A stretch of DNA of 64,000 nucleotides from Linanthus parryae (Eukaryota; Streptophyta; Magnoliopsida; Ericales; Polemoniaceae). The position numbers and the translations under genes are program-made. The notes beneath the pieces are model-generated. The model did not search any database and had not been told where the DNA came from. It saw nothing but the letters and a program-made list of their open reading frames with translations. Of this stretch, positions 22,701-32,457 are shown in pieces. Where the stretch lies: NCBI GenBank assembly GCA_023055425.1, contig JALGPY010000001.1, forward strand, positions 31,423,001 through 31,487,000, in the 5' to 3' direction. Every line of letters begins with the position of its first letter. Within the stretch, counting starts at the first letter, position 1.

Positions 22701-24103
22701 GAACCCTCAGGTAATCATTCAAGCAATGTCTGTAAACTAGGCTTAGTAACCCAATCATCATCGTAAGAAGTTTCATCGCACCCCAGGTCACGCTCACCTT
22801 AAAGATGTTCTTAATGAAGATACCCTAGTAGGATATGGTGTCGCGTCTTTAGCATATGATGAAGGTGCTGCAATCCCACCTACGTGTGGAGGTGCTCGCT
22901 CTTGATCTATCAAAATAACAGAGCACCGTATGATACAAGTTACCTCAACATTTTTCTATCTTGTATCGCAGGCGATGCTAATGAGGACATGCCGGAACAA
23001 AGAAGTCAGCCCCCTGCATCTTATGCTCCAGAGCGAAGCTCTCATGTTGAGAAGTCTGTCGCAGCTACTGAGTATGCAGGAGATCCTTTGGAGTATATCT
23101 TCGAGGATTCTGATGATATCGAGGCTGACACCGTGCCGATAGAAGAAGAAGCTGATGCTGCAGTTGAGGAAATGGAAACAGATGATGTTGGAGCCGAAGT
23201 TCATGAAATGAACAAGTCGTGGAAGACATAGCATCACATGCAAATGTTGATGTTCAAATGAATGCTCCTGAGCCACAAGAGCCCCTCACAGGCGAAGAAG
23301 TTCCTGGTCGAGCGGCCGCTCGTACTGCTGCCATTCCTTCAACAGAGGTAGAGCTTCCAGAGGTTCCCCAAGCATGGGGTTTTTGGAGCTCGCAAGTTGG
23401 AGTTGCTGTCGCACCTGTTGCGGCCTATACTCTCCCTACCAACTATGATGAGCTTGAGCTTGCGGCAGACAGACGAGCAATGGAGCGAGGACAGACTTCT
23501 GCTTTCCCAGCAATGCACATCCCTTCTTTGCGTGAAATCCTTGAAGGGACTGGTATGTTACCATTTTTCGTATTCTACATCCTTGTTTTAAAGCTTTCAC
23601 GCTCTAAACTTGAATCAACTTTATCAGGATTGAAACAAGCTGATGTGGACTGGCTGATTCAGATGCGCCTCTCATACCCCTTGTCATTCGCGAGATCTCT
23701 AGAGATAGAGCCGTATGACTGGAGGCTTTTCTTGACCGAAGCCATCTGGATTCTAGAGAAACTGTCAGTAGCCACTCCTGCGACCATTTCTCCTCACAGT
23801 GCACAGCTGCTTTTTAGCACATGCCAAGGGCTTCAAGCTAAAGTTCAAGGCAAGCTGGGCTTCGGGTATCTTCTCAACAGGATCACCCAAATTCGCGCAG
23901 CTGTGAATTTGAAACGCGGCTTCCACAACCTCGCAGCTGAGAGACGGAAAGTAGAGGAACAAAAGCAGAAGGCTGAAGAAGCTGTCAAACTTTTTCATGA
24001 GATGAATGCCAAGTACGAACAACTGAAGCGAGAAGTGGACCAAGTGAGAGATGCATCACTCTCGTTTTCTCCAGAAGACCCTTTGATCAAGGATTTATTT
24101 TGA
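19766..24103 (+). pseudogene. Antisense gene aORF1 of element B: PMD-like, multi-exon
   Basis: This gene runs opposite to gag-pol. The start ATG at 19766 opens a ~60-residue N-terminus (HDLPQTLWRKAPYLGGKDF). After a frame break near 20055, a plant-mobile-domain-like region (about 20058-21640) includes THTFHFAEFEAGPTLADVHM, LCGFLCAWLSRYL, VLPLAVKLALGQRVALGPL and TYVNIAFLTMWVFERW. It has one TAG at 20945. Apparent introns with GT-AG ends follow: donors near 21639, 22229, 22593 and 23552, acceptors near 21713, 22293, 22971 and 23626. Middle exons are low-complexity, acidic and Lys-rich (KRQKQKG, EEEEEEVEERE), and may bear a nuclear signal. The last exon (23627-24103) is helical, ending in a coiled coil (EEQKQKAEEAVKLF) and PLIKDLF. 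PMD proteins are known in plant nuclear factors and in transposons. The role here is unknown. Several stops and frameshifts make this copy a pseudogene. Confidence 0.75.
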
Positions 24104-24482
24104 GAAAGAAACAAAAATATTTGTTTAAAACAAAAATATTATTGTAATGCTAGGGTTTTCTCCCCTTTTTTTTCTGGAACCGTATGTCCCGTTTTGCCCT
24201 TTTGGGGATTTGCATGAATATCTTGATGCGTATCAATTATGACGTCACATAATGACGTACCTGCCTTGATTTTTGCGCTAGTGATTTATTAGGTAAGCAC
24301 GATTTCCTTGGGAAACCCATCCTTGTTATGACCTTCCGTCATTAATTAGGGTGTGCCACCGAATCGTCATAGCCTTTAGTAGGGTAATTGAATTTTACCA
24401 CTTTTGAGACGTAAGTAATTGATTCTTACCCGTTTTCCAAGCTTTGCTGACTCAGCTAGGGAACTGAAGAGTCCCCGTAGAG
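24104..24482 (+). other. Spacer between the two antisense genes of B
   Basis: This spacer is AT-rich and holds the 3' end of aORF1 and the upstream region of aORF2. Two TGACGT motifs (24240-24260, GACGTCAC and TGACGTAC) could be bZIP-type sites. No coding potential. Confidence 0.4.
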
Positions 24483-24492
24483 TCTATATAAA
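24483..24492 (+). promoter_or_regulatory. TATA box of antisense gene aORF2 (B)
   Basis: TCTATATAAA lies about 40 bp before the aORF2 ATG at 24528. Element A has TATATAAAA at nearly the same distance before its aORF2 ATG. Confidence 0.6.
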
Positions 24493-24527
24493 CCCTGCCT
24501 CTTGCTGTTTGGGTTCTTCATCCCAAA

Positions 24528-25061
24528 ATGTGGCTTGCCATGAGTCCTTACGACTGCTGGCTTCAATGCTTGTCTTTTGTTGATTCATGGCAATTTCAAG
24601 TTGTGAAATCTGAGTTTTTGCCTTGTGCCATAGAAATAGCTCCCAAGATCTTCTTTATGAAGCTTACTGATCTTCATGACCACTGTGAAGAAGATATACA
24701 TAATACCTCATGTTTGTACGAAGATTCTTCTTCGTCTATTATGTTTGCAGGTCGTATCTCCGGCTGCCTTCCGGCGAGGTGCAGTTCCATACTGACCTTT
24801 TCACCAACTCGTAATGAATGGAGTGTTTCTCCTCTAGCTTTCCTAGAGGAGAACTATTTGCCTCCACGTTCTTCAACTAGGGGTGACAAACCATGGCGCT
24901 CGTCTCCGTGGACAATAAGCTTTCTTCCCCAAAAGTTGTTCTCCACTTGTTCTTCACCGCCACATCCGTCTGGACATGGGGTTCATCCGGCGCATCTCTT
25001 GGGAAGAAGACCAGTCAAGAGCCTTGTTCAGATCTTGGACCTCGACGATAGCGACGCATAG
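24528..25061 (+). CDS. Antisense gene aORF2 of element B, unknown product
   Basis: An uninterrupted 177-codon frame follows the TATA box closely. It may be spliced, because a pyrimidine-rich acceptor (ATGTTTGCAG) falls at about 24751 and element A has an intron at the equivalent place. Its last ~25 codons match the end of the aORF2 of A at the DNA level (GCTCTGTCC / GCCTTGTTC then GACG...AGTC/TAGCGACG and the stop). I do not recognise a domain. There is no clear signal peptide or membrane segment. It lies just beyond aORF1 and before the hairpin array. The exact exon structure, and so the true protein, is uncertain. Confidence 0.5.
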   Translation: MWLAMSPYDCWLQCLSFVDSWQFQVVKSEFLPCAIEIAPKIFFMKLTDLHDHCEEDIHNTSCLYEDSSSSIMFAGRISGCLPARCSSILTFSPTRNEWSVSPLAFLEENYLPPRSSTRGDKPWRSSPWTISFLPQKLFSTCSSPPHPSGHGVHPAHLLGRRPVKSLVQILDLDDSDA

Positions 25062-25428
25062 CTTTTGTTAGCGTTTGTAGGCCGTTCATTTTATAGTAAG
25101 AATTTTCTTACAATTAGCTTTTTCTTGTAAGTTGCTATGTGGCGTAGCTTTTGTTAGGGCCTGGTAGGCCGATCGTTTTATAGTAAGAATTTCCTTACTA
25201 TTAGCTTTTTATTGTAAGCTGCTATCTAGACAGATAAATTGTAAGTCATTTTGACTCTTAATGAAGCATTATGTAGCATTTGCTGTTCTTTTTTTATACA
25301 ACAAATTGTAATATTGCATGCGTTTTGGCTATAAAACAAGTTATGTTTCTTTCGCCTTTTGCATTCGGATACTTGCCTGAATATTTATTTATTTCAAGCT
25401 TGATAAATTTTGCATTCGCACAGGCTGT
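25062..25428 (+). other. AT-rich spacer after aORF2 with a duplicated block
   Basis: A block of roughly 100 bp (GCTTTTGTTAG...TAGGCCG...TTTTATAGTAAGAATTT) occurs twice in tandem, at about 25060-25130 and 25145-25215. After it the DNA is AT-rich, leading to the hairpin array. No gene is visible. Confidence 0.6.
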
Positions 25429-25893
25429 TGCTGCTATAGCTTGCTATCTAAATAGATAGGCTCGCAGACCAGTTAAGATCATACATCATGGCTGCTATCT
25501 AGGCAGATAGGCTTTTAGATCACTTAAGATCGTTTTTGAACATTGCTGCTATCTCGGAAGATAGGCTTCGGATCGCATAGGATCATACATTAGGGCTGCT
25601 ATCTGGGTAGGTAGGCTTTTAGATCACTTAAGATCGTATTTGAACATTGCTGCTATCTCGGCAGATAGGCTTTTAGATCACTTAAGATCGCCTTGGAATA
25701 TTGCTGCTATCTCGGCAGATAGGCTTTGGGATCACTTAAGATCGCATTTGAATAGTGCTGCTATCTCGGCAGATAGGCTTTAAGATCACTCAAGTTCGCA
25801 TTTGAATAGTGCTGCTATCTCGGCAGATAGGCTTTGGGATCACTTAAGATCGTGTTTGAACATTGCTGCTATCTCAGCAGATAGGCTTTTATT
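25429..25893 (+). repeat. Tandem hairpin array of element B (54-bp unit)
   Basis: Eight well-kept units start GCTGCTATCT at 25491, 25545, 25595, 25649, 25703, 25757, 25811 and 25865, so the period is 54 bp (one unit is 50). Each holds a short inverted repeat, CTATCT-cggc-AGATAG, followed by GATCACTTAAGATCG, itself containing CTTAAG. A degraded unit precedes the array near 25430-25465. The array lies between the end of pol and aORF2. Element A has a related array in the same place. Confidence 0.9.
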
Positions 25894-25977
25894 GTAAATA
25901 AGCAGAGAAGTAAATAAAACGATAAAAGACAACTAAAGTAATAAAATTCTTCTCATTTGGGAGATTTTTTTTATTAT

Positions 25978-26066
25978 AAGCACCCTCATATGGGAGAGGC
26001 AAATTTACAAGACCCTCATATGGGAGAGGCAAGATTACAAATCCCTCATATGGGAGGAACAACGCA
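25978..26066 (+). repeat. Three tandem ~30-bp CATATG repeats at the pol end of B
   Basis: ACCCTCATATGGGAGAGGCA, then AATTTACAAG or a variant, is repeated three times. Element A has two related copies, ACCATATGAG, at 36288-36345. They overlap the last open frame of pol but are more likely 3' untranslated. Confidence 0.8.
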
Positions 26067-27420
26067 TGAGTCTATCAGAATACTAGACATAAATAGACAT
26101 TGTAATCCGATGTATGTAAAGAGAGAGGTTAAGGATAATACTTTTTTAATCCAGCGCATATTGACTGAGCTTGGGGTTGTGGCAGTCCCATGAATCATCT
26201 GTATTTTGCAGTAACCACTGTCAAAGACTTCTTTAACTTCGAATGGTCCTTCCGAGTTAGCTACGAACTTTGGATGGGCTGCCTCCCTCATGCAATGATC
26301 TGAAGCGCGCAAAACTAGGTCCCCAAACGCGAAGTCTCGATGTTTGAATGTTTTGTTGTATGCGCGAGCGATCCTCTACTTGTACCGCTTGTTAGCCCGC
26401 TTGGCTTCCTCTCGCTTTTCCTCCAATAAGATCAAGTCATGGTCGCGTTAATTGTCATATAATGCATGAAAGGCCAACCTCGCAGAGTTGATTTTCACCT
26501 CCGCCGGTACAACAGCTTCAGCTCCATAGCATAGAAGGAACGGGGAGACTCCTAAGGGAGTCCTTGGCGAAGTCCGATACGCCCATAATGCTATGTTCAA
26601 AGAATCGGCCCATTTCTTGTGATCGTCTGCGACCATCTTGATCGGGATTCTTAGCAGTGTCTTGTTGGTTGCTTCTGCTTAACCATTCCCTTTCGGATAA
26701 TAAGGAGTGGAACAGACCTGCCTTATGTTGTACTCCGCTAGTTTTGTGGCTACCTGACGATTTACAAAAGGTGTGCCATTGTTCGAAAGGATTGTGTTGG
26801 AGATTCCGAACCTGTATATGATGTTTTCTTGAATGAATCTCACTACTGCGAGCGCATTAGCTGTCTTGAGCGGTATTGCCTCCACCCACTTAGTAAATAG
26901 CTCGGTCGCGGTTAGGATGAACTGGTTCCCATGTGAGGCTGGTCGAATGGGGCCAACGAAATCTAGAGCCCAAGTGTGAAATGGCCATGGCGTCCCTAGT
27001 GCGTGTAGGTCTACGGCAGGAGCATGTACGAGGTTGCCCTTGAATTGGCATTCCTGGCATCTCCTTACTTTGGTGCGGCAATCTGCCTCCATGGTGGGCC
27101 AGAAATAACCAACTGTTAGGAGTTGTCTGCATAGCTTCGTGCCCCCTTGATGCTCTACCTTGTGAGAAAGATCCATCACTTCCTGCGCTTCTTTGCTATC
27201 TAGGCACCGGAGTAGATTACCCTCATGACCTCGTCGCCAAAGTATGTTTCCCTGTACTACGTACTGGGCCGCCTTTCTTTTCAGTTTCTCGGCTTCCTTT
27301 CTTTCCTCGGGCTCGATTCCTTCTGTGAGAAAATCGAAGAGTGGCTTCCTCCAGTCCGTTTCATCATCGACCAAGGCAATTTTTAATGAATCCTTGATCA
27401 ATGAGCAGCTTTCGCAATTC
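26046..27420 (-). pseudogene. Integrase of element B (broken)
   Basis: Read on the - strand, a zinc-binding region (HKVEHQGGTKLCRQLL ... RRCQECQFKGN) leads into the catalytic core. The first Asp is present (HTWALDFVGPIRP). The second catalytic position reads ILSNNGTPF with Asn instead of the Asp seen in element A (ILSDNGTHF). The changed codon is at 26781-26783. A stop (TAA) follows at 26679-26681 in place of a Gln codon. The frame then continues (26636-26448, KWADSLNIALWAYRTSPRTP, and 26312-26046, HPKFVANSEGPFEVKEVF), with a further stop at 26448. The enzyme would insert cDNA, but this copy is inactive for several independent reasons. Confidence 0.88.
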
Positions 27421-28607
27421 CCTTGAATTATCGCAGCAGCCGTTAACCTCACTTTCTTCGCAAGTGTGCTGGTGAATCTTTTCCAATAGCGCTTGCCCCT
27501 CCTGCTGCGAGACGCATCGCATGAGTATTCCTCCCGGACCTTTGTAGTAGAGGGCATTTTCATGTATGCAGTACCCCTTAGTGGATGCCCAATTTTCTTT
27601 GCTCGTTCCTTCGGCGATGGCGTGTAATATCGGTTTTCCCCAGTCTGCATCATCCATGGACTCATCCTCACATGCGTCCTCTGTCAATGCCGATGACATT
27701 CGAACTTCAATCGAGATTCTCGCAGGGCACTTATCCGCACTAACTTTAGATCCCAGAGTGGCCAAAGCATCAGCATGCCGATTATCTGCTCTAGGCGTGT
27801 GCTCGTACCTTACATCGCAGAATTGTTGTACCAGCTTCTGCACCAAAGTCCGATAGGGTAACAGGTTTACCTCATTTAATCTGTACTTGCCTGAAGCTTG
27901 TTTGACGATTAACTTGGAATCCCCATAACCGTCAAATTGCTTACTTCCAATGCCCTAGCTGCACGGAGGCCTGCGATGAGAGCCTCATACTCCGCTTCAT
28001 TGTTGGTCACTGGGAAATCAAGTTTTGTGGACATTTGGATGACCTCCCCATCTGGTTTAGCCAAAACGATTCCAATTCCTCCACCTTTCCTTGTTGACGA
28101 TCCATCAAAATGAAGCGTCCAGTAAGGTAACTCGACTGCATAGATCTCGGGTCCCTCTAGTTCCTCCTCGATCATGGGCTCATAGCTGTTATCCACGAAC
28201 TGTGCCAGAAGATCCGCCATTGCTTTCGATTTGATTTCTCGCGGTCGAACGCACGTGATGTCGTATTGGGAAATGGTCATATACCATTTTGCCAATCTTC
28301 CGCCGGGAGAGGTATGAGTCAAGAGGTACCGTATGGGGTCTCTCTTTGTAACCACCACCACTTTGTGCGAGGCGAAGCAGTGTTTTAACTTCTCTATTAC
28401 GAAGAATAAGGCAAGACAATGTCGTTCGATATCTGTGTACCTCGACTCAGCTGGCTGCACTATGCGAGAAATATAGTAAATTGGCCTTTCTTGCCCTTCA
28501 TATTCTTGAGCCAAAAGCGCTCCTATAGACTTCCTTGTCGACGTCAGATACAGCAGAAGCGGCGATCCAAGCTGTGGTGCAATCATTACCCTTGGTGATG
28601 TCAGCAA
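27364..28607 (-). pseudogene. RNase H and second, archaeal-type RNase H of element B
   Basis: The first domain (28607 to about 28230) has the RNase H context LTSTRKSIGALLAQE, QPAESRYTDIERHCLAL and DPIRYLLTHTSPGGRLAKW. It lacks the usual first catalytic Asp. The second domain (about 28125 to 27700) starts YWTLHFDGSSTRKGGGIGIV, then NNEAEYEALIAGLRAA. After a frameshift near 27900 it ends HTPRADNRHADALATLGS, with the catalytic Asp/Glu set visible. Dual RNase H domains are an established mark of the Tat group, where the added archaeal-type copy is thought to take over. A second frame change near 27420 restores the frame of integrase. Confidence 0.85.
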
Positions 28608-28667
28608 GTCCTTTAGCTTCCCGAACGCGACCTCATGTTCCTCTATCCAATTGTACGCAGCATTCTT

Positions 28668-29564
28668 CTAGAGGAGATCGCTGAAGCAGAAGGTAATTTC
28701 TGCGATTGCTGGAATGAATCTCCTCAGGTAAGATAATTTCCCCAGAAATGTCTTCAAAGTGCTTTGATTGTGTGGTGTCGTCATGCTAGTGATGGCCGAT
28801 ACCTTCGCGGGGTCGGGCTCGATGCCCTGGCGATGTATTACACATCCCAAGAACTTCCCTGAGGTCACTCTGAATGCATACTTCATGGGGTTCATCTTTA
28901 GCTCGAAACTTCTGCATCTTTCAAATACTTTTCGTAGATCCCCCAAATGGTCCGCTTCCTCTTTGGACTTGACAACCAAGTCATCAACATAGAATTCTAC
29001 TTCTTTGTGCATCATGTCATGAAAAAGAGCCATCATCGCTCGCTGGTAAGTCGCGCCCGCATTCTTGAGCCCAAACGGCATCACCGTGTAATTAAAGACC
29101 CCTACCGGCGTGATAAATGCGGTTTTCCGCGCATCTTCAGGGTCCATCTTGATCTGGTTGTACCCACTGAAACCATCCATGAAGCTAAACATACGATGAC
29201 CCGCAGTAGAATCAATGAGCAGATCAATGTTGGGCAGCGAAAAATCGTCCTTAGGGCAGAAGCGGTTGAGATCTCTGAAATCTACACAAATGCGAAGCTG
29301 CCCATTCTTCTTCACCACAGGCACAATGTTAGCCAACTAGGTGAGATGATGATTCGGCTCGATGAACCTGGCATTCAACAGCTTGACGATTTCTTGCTTG
29401 ATTTTCACATTTATCTCTGGCCTGAAGCTTCTCGTACTTTGATTTACTGGTTTAGATCCTGGGATTACATCTAACCTGTGCATAGTGATGGTGGTGTCCA
29501 AACCAGGCATTTCACCGTATTCCCAAGCAAACACGTCTTTGTATTCAGTCAGTAGCTGCAGCAA
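28668..29564 (-). pseudogene. Reverse transcriptase of element B (one stop)
   Basis: The domain runs from EYGEMPGLDTTITMHRLD (29520 on) through FRPEINVKIKQEIVKLL, CVDFRDLNRFCPKDDFSLP, FSFMDGFSGYNQIKM, MPFGLKNAGATYQRAM and the catalytic EFYVDDLVVKS. It ends with LSYLRRFIPAIAEITF. A single TAG at 29337-29339 replaces the Trp of the HHLTWLANI context kept in element A. Another stop at 28668 falls at the thumb end. Otherwise the enzyme is complete. It would copy the genomic RNA into DNA. The stretch 29565-29963 to its right is the protease-RT linker with several stops. Confidence 0.92.
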
Positions 29565-29963
29565 TCTTGCTTCTTCCTCGCTTGTGAGGTCTGCACTCAG
29601 AAAGACGGTCCTCTTCTTTTCTTCGCCTGGACTCAGGAATACTTCCTTCAGCTACTGCTTCTGAGGTTTCGGCTTATCCTCCATGCATTCAGGCGCCTCT
29701 TTTAGTTTATCCTCTAAAACGTCTGGTGTAGGCTTGTCTACTTCAATGATACGCTCGATTTGATTGACTTGCCCAGGGATATCCCCATGCTCGAGTGGGG
29801 GTATTCCCGCGCACCTTCATATGCGGTAGAACTTTTTCCCATTGTAGTAGAAGCTTTCTATCTCTTTGCCCGCGAGATCATGTTTTACTACTCTTTTCGG
29901 AGTGTACACGTTCTTCCTTAGGTAGGCGACCTACGGTGCCTCTTCTCGCGCGGACGACTTTTC

Positions 29964-30548
29964 CTAGGCATCCTCCCTTGTCACCATCACTCCCGGTGCT
30001 GATTGATCCTTGATGTCTTCCCATCCAGGCAAGGGAGTCGGATTAAACGGTCCTGGCGTTTGCTCGTCCGCCATTTCTGTAAACCACACTGCTTCAGTGA
30101 GGTGCGCCTCGTCTAGATTGAAGGGGTTTACCGAAGCTGGTATCTCCACTATTCTGTCGTTCCAGATGGCCTTCATCCCTTGGTGAGTTGTCGAGGGAAC
30201 CGCGTCGAAACGATGAATCCAAGATCGGCCTATGATCATGTGATACGTATTCGCATCGATGACAAAGAATTTGGCTGAATATTTGTTTTTTCCTATCTGG
30301 ACGCCCAGACGAATCCATCCTATCGTCATCCTGGAATCACTTCCAAATCCCATCAGCGGGAATGGACGTCTAACAATCTTCCGCTCCGGGATTCCTGCCA
30401 ACTTTAAAGTGTTGAGCGAGACCACATTGACTGCCGCTCCTCCGTCAACGAATGCCCTCTTGAATTCGACACCATTGATCAACGCCGTTACATACAAAGG
30501 CTTCTGGTGGCTCGAGTCTGTCTTCTTGTCACTTGCGGAGAAGGTCAT
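29964..30548 (-). pseudogene. Aspartic protease of element B
   Basis: The segment has PLYVTALINGVEFKRAFVDG, with FVDGGAAVNVV at the catalytic loop. It has Asp-Gly-Gly rather than the common Asp-Ser/Thr-Gly, which Tat members may show. It continues with LMGFGSDSRMTIGWIRLG, IDANTYHMIIGRSWIHRFD and EAVWFTEMADE. It is in the same frame as gag and RT and is bounded by stops at 30555 and 29964. It would process the polyprotein. Confidence 0.85.
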
Positions 30549-30554
30549 AACCTT

Positions 30555-32417
30555 TTACGTAGAGCGAGACGCCCTAACAACTTTCCCATTGGAAACTACG
30601 ATGTCTTCTTCGAATTCTTCTGCTACCCTTCGAATCGCCTTCGTCATTTCTTTCCGGCACTTCTCCGAAAAGTTCATTTCATCGAAGAACTTGCTGAACC
30701 CATGCGACCCCTTCATTCGATCGGCACGTTCGTCCTCCGTGTCTATACTGTAGTCCTCATCATTGTAAACTTCGGCAATGATAGGCAAGCCGTCTTCCGC
30801 AATCTCTTCGAGATCCATAATCGCGATCATGGCTACCTCTTTACCTTTTGGCTCTTGCTCCGCATGAGCTGGCAGCGGGTTGCTTCGCACGTCCTGCCTC
30901 TGATCGCTGACAATCAACTCACCGTCTTTCATTTTCCGGCTCACCATGTTCCTGAGCTTCTTGCAATCAGCTGTGGGGTGCATAATTTTTCCGTGACATT
31001 CGCACCACTTCGGGTCCCTCATCATCTCCTTGGAGGGTATCCTTTCGAGCGGAGGCAATATCCCATCTTTGCGCCACTGCTTACACAAGTCAGTCCCTTC
31101 CTCTATCGAGCATGGTAGAGGTGGCGCTTCCTAGTTTGTAACCCTGGGCTGCTTTTGCGGCGAAACTGTATTAACCTCAGCTTCACGCCCCCTCTTGTAA
31201 CTAAACCTTCCAATCTTGAAAGTGGTTCCGCCTGAGGGCCGTTCAGGGGCGTGCTTCTTCTTATGCCTCTCCACTATAGGTTCTATGTTTTTCGTGCATT
31301 CCATCAATTTTGAAAAGGTGGGAGTTTGTAGGTTGATCAGCATACCTTTGTACTCATCTCGCATGCCTTGTAGACATATCTCCACGAGCCTGCACTCAAG
31401 CACCTCGTCTCTGCATTCCAAGGATTTGGCCCTGAATTTCTTGATGAAAGTGACTCCATCTTCCTCGCGCTTCTGATACATACGGGAGAGATGAATCATT
31501 GTAACTTTCTCTTCCACCTGGAAGAATTTTGTGTAGAGTTTCTGGACCATGTGGTCCCAAGTTTTGACAGATCCGACTTCCAACGTCCTATACCATTTGT
31601 AGGCCACATATCCCAAAGATTTCAAGAAATCGTGCATCAGCAGCTTGGGATCAACCCCATATGGTCCAATCACATCGATGAAACGCATGACATGCTCGTG
31701 GGCATTCCCGTTGACGTCTTCAAACTTGTCCCACTTAGGAGCCTTATACCCGGCGGGGTTAGGCATGAGGTAGATCTCACGTGGGATAGGCGGATCGTTA
31801 TCAACCTTTGGGATAATGGTGTCTGCAAACGGTTGATTGGCCAAGAATGTCTCTATGCGCCGCCGCAGCGACGTCATACATTCTGGTGCGATTTCCCCAA
31901 CAGCAGGAGGAAGAGTTGTAGCCGGCGGGGACACATATGCTGTGGTCGGACTAGGGGTGTAGGTCACGTTGCCCAGCAGTGCCGGCGGAGGAGTCAAGGG
32001 GTATTGTGAAGAGAGGTTAGGTGCCACAGTTGGTGGTTGAGGAATATGTGTGGTAAGGGGCGGTATCTGAGTCGTTTGCCCCTGAACAAAGGGTAACTGC
32101 ACCATTGCTGGTGGAGTTTGCGAGTTAGGGTTAGGTGGTGTCGGTATCGCCCCAGTCCCCTGGGTGGTAGAGGTTCCCCCTCCCTGAGAGACAGCAGTGC
32201 CCGATGTAGGATTCGGAGCAAGGGTTCCCAGGATGGCCATTATCCGTTCCATCAGTGCGGATTGAGCCTGAAGGGCCTTTCCCTGATTCTGAATGGTGGC
32301 GTTTAGAGCCTCCAACGTCGGAGTCTCACTGGCGGCCGCAGAAGTGTGACGGGTCTCCTCTCCCGAGGTGGTCTCCATGGAGGGCGATCTGTTACTGACG
32401 TCATCTTCATGAGACAT
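30555..32417 (-). pseudogene. gag of element B (one internal stop)
   Basis: I take ATG at 32417 as the start (MSHEDDVSNRSP). The frame is open upstream only to a TTG, and the primer site is 21 bases away. Residues 1-190 are Ser/Thr/Pro/Gln-rich. The gag core follows (PREIYLMPNPAGYKAPKWDKF, KWYRTLEVGSVKTWDHMVQ, LQGMRDEYKGMLI). A TAG at 31131-31133 breaks the frame. It then reopens in the same frame with CKQWRKDGILPPLERIPS and a zinc-binding WCECHGKIMHPTADCKKL motif, and an acidic stretch runs to a stop at 30555. Two stops apart, gag and protease are one continuous frame, as expected for a gag-pol fusion. Confidence 0.9.
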
Positions 32418-32437
32418 AGTTGCTCGCAATGGTTCGA

Positions 32438-32455
32438 TTCACGTCGGGTTCACCA
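32438..32455 (-). other. Primer-binding site of element B
   Basis: On the - strand it reads TGGTGAACCCGACGTGAA, identical to the site in element A, two bases from the LTR. Confidence 0.85.
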
Positions 32456-32457
32456 AA

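Noticed and set aside
25491..25893. Regular 54-bp repeats, considered as a CRISPR array
   Set aside because: The whole unit repeats, so there are no unique spacers. The context is a plant retrotransposon.
28947..29474. A 175-codon + strand frame
   Set aside because: It is a shadow of the reverse transcriptase of element B on the other strand.
31491..32009. A 172-codon + strand frame
   Set aside because: It is the complement of the gag gene of element B, and its protein has no family pattern.
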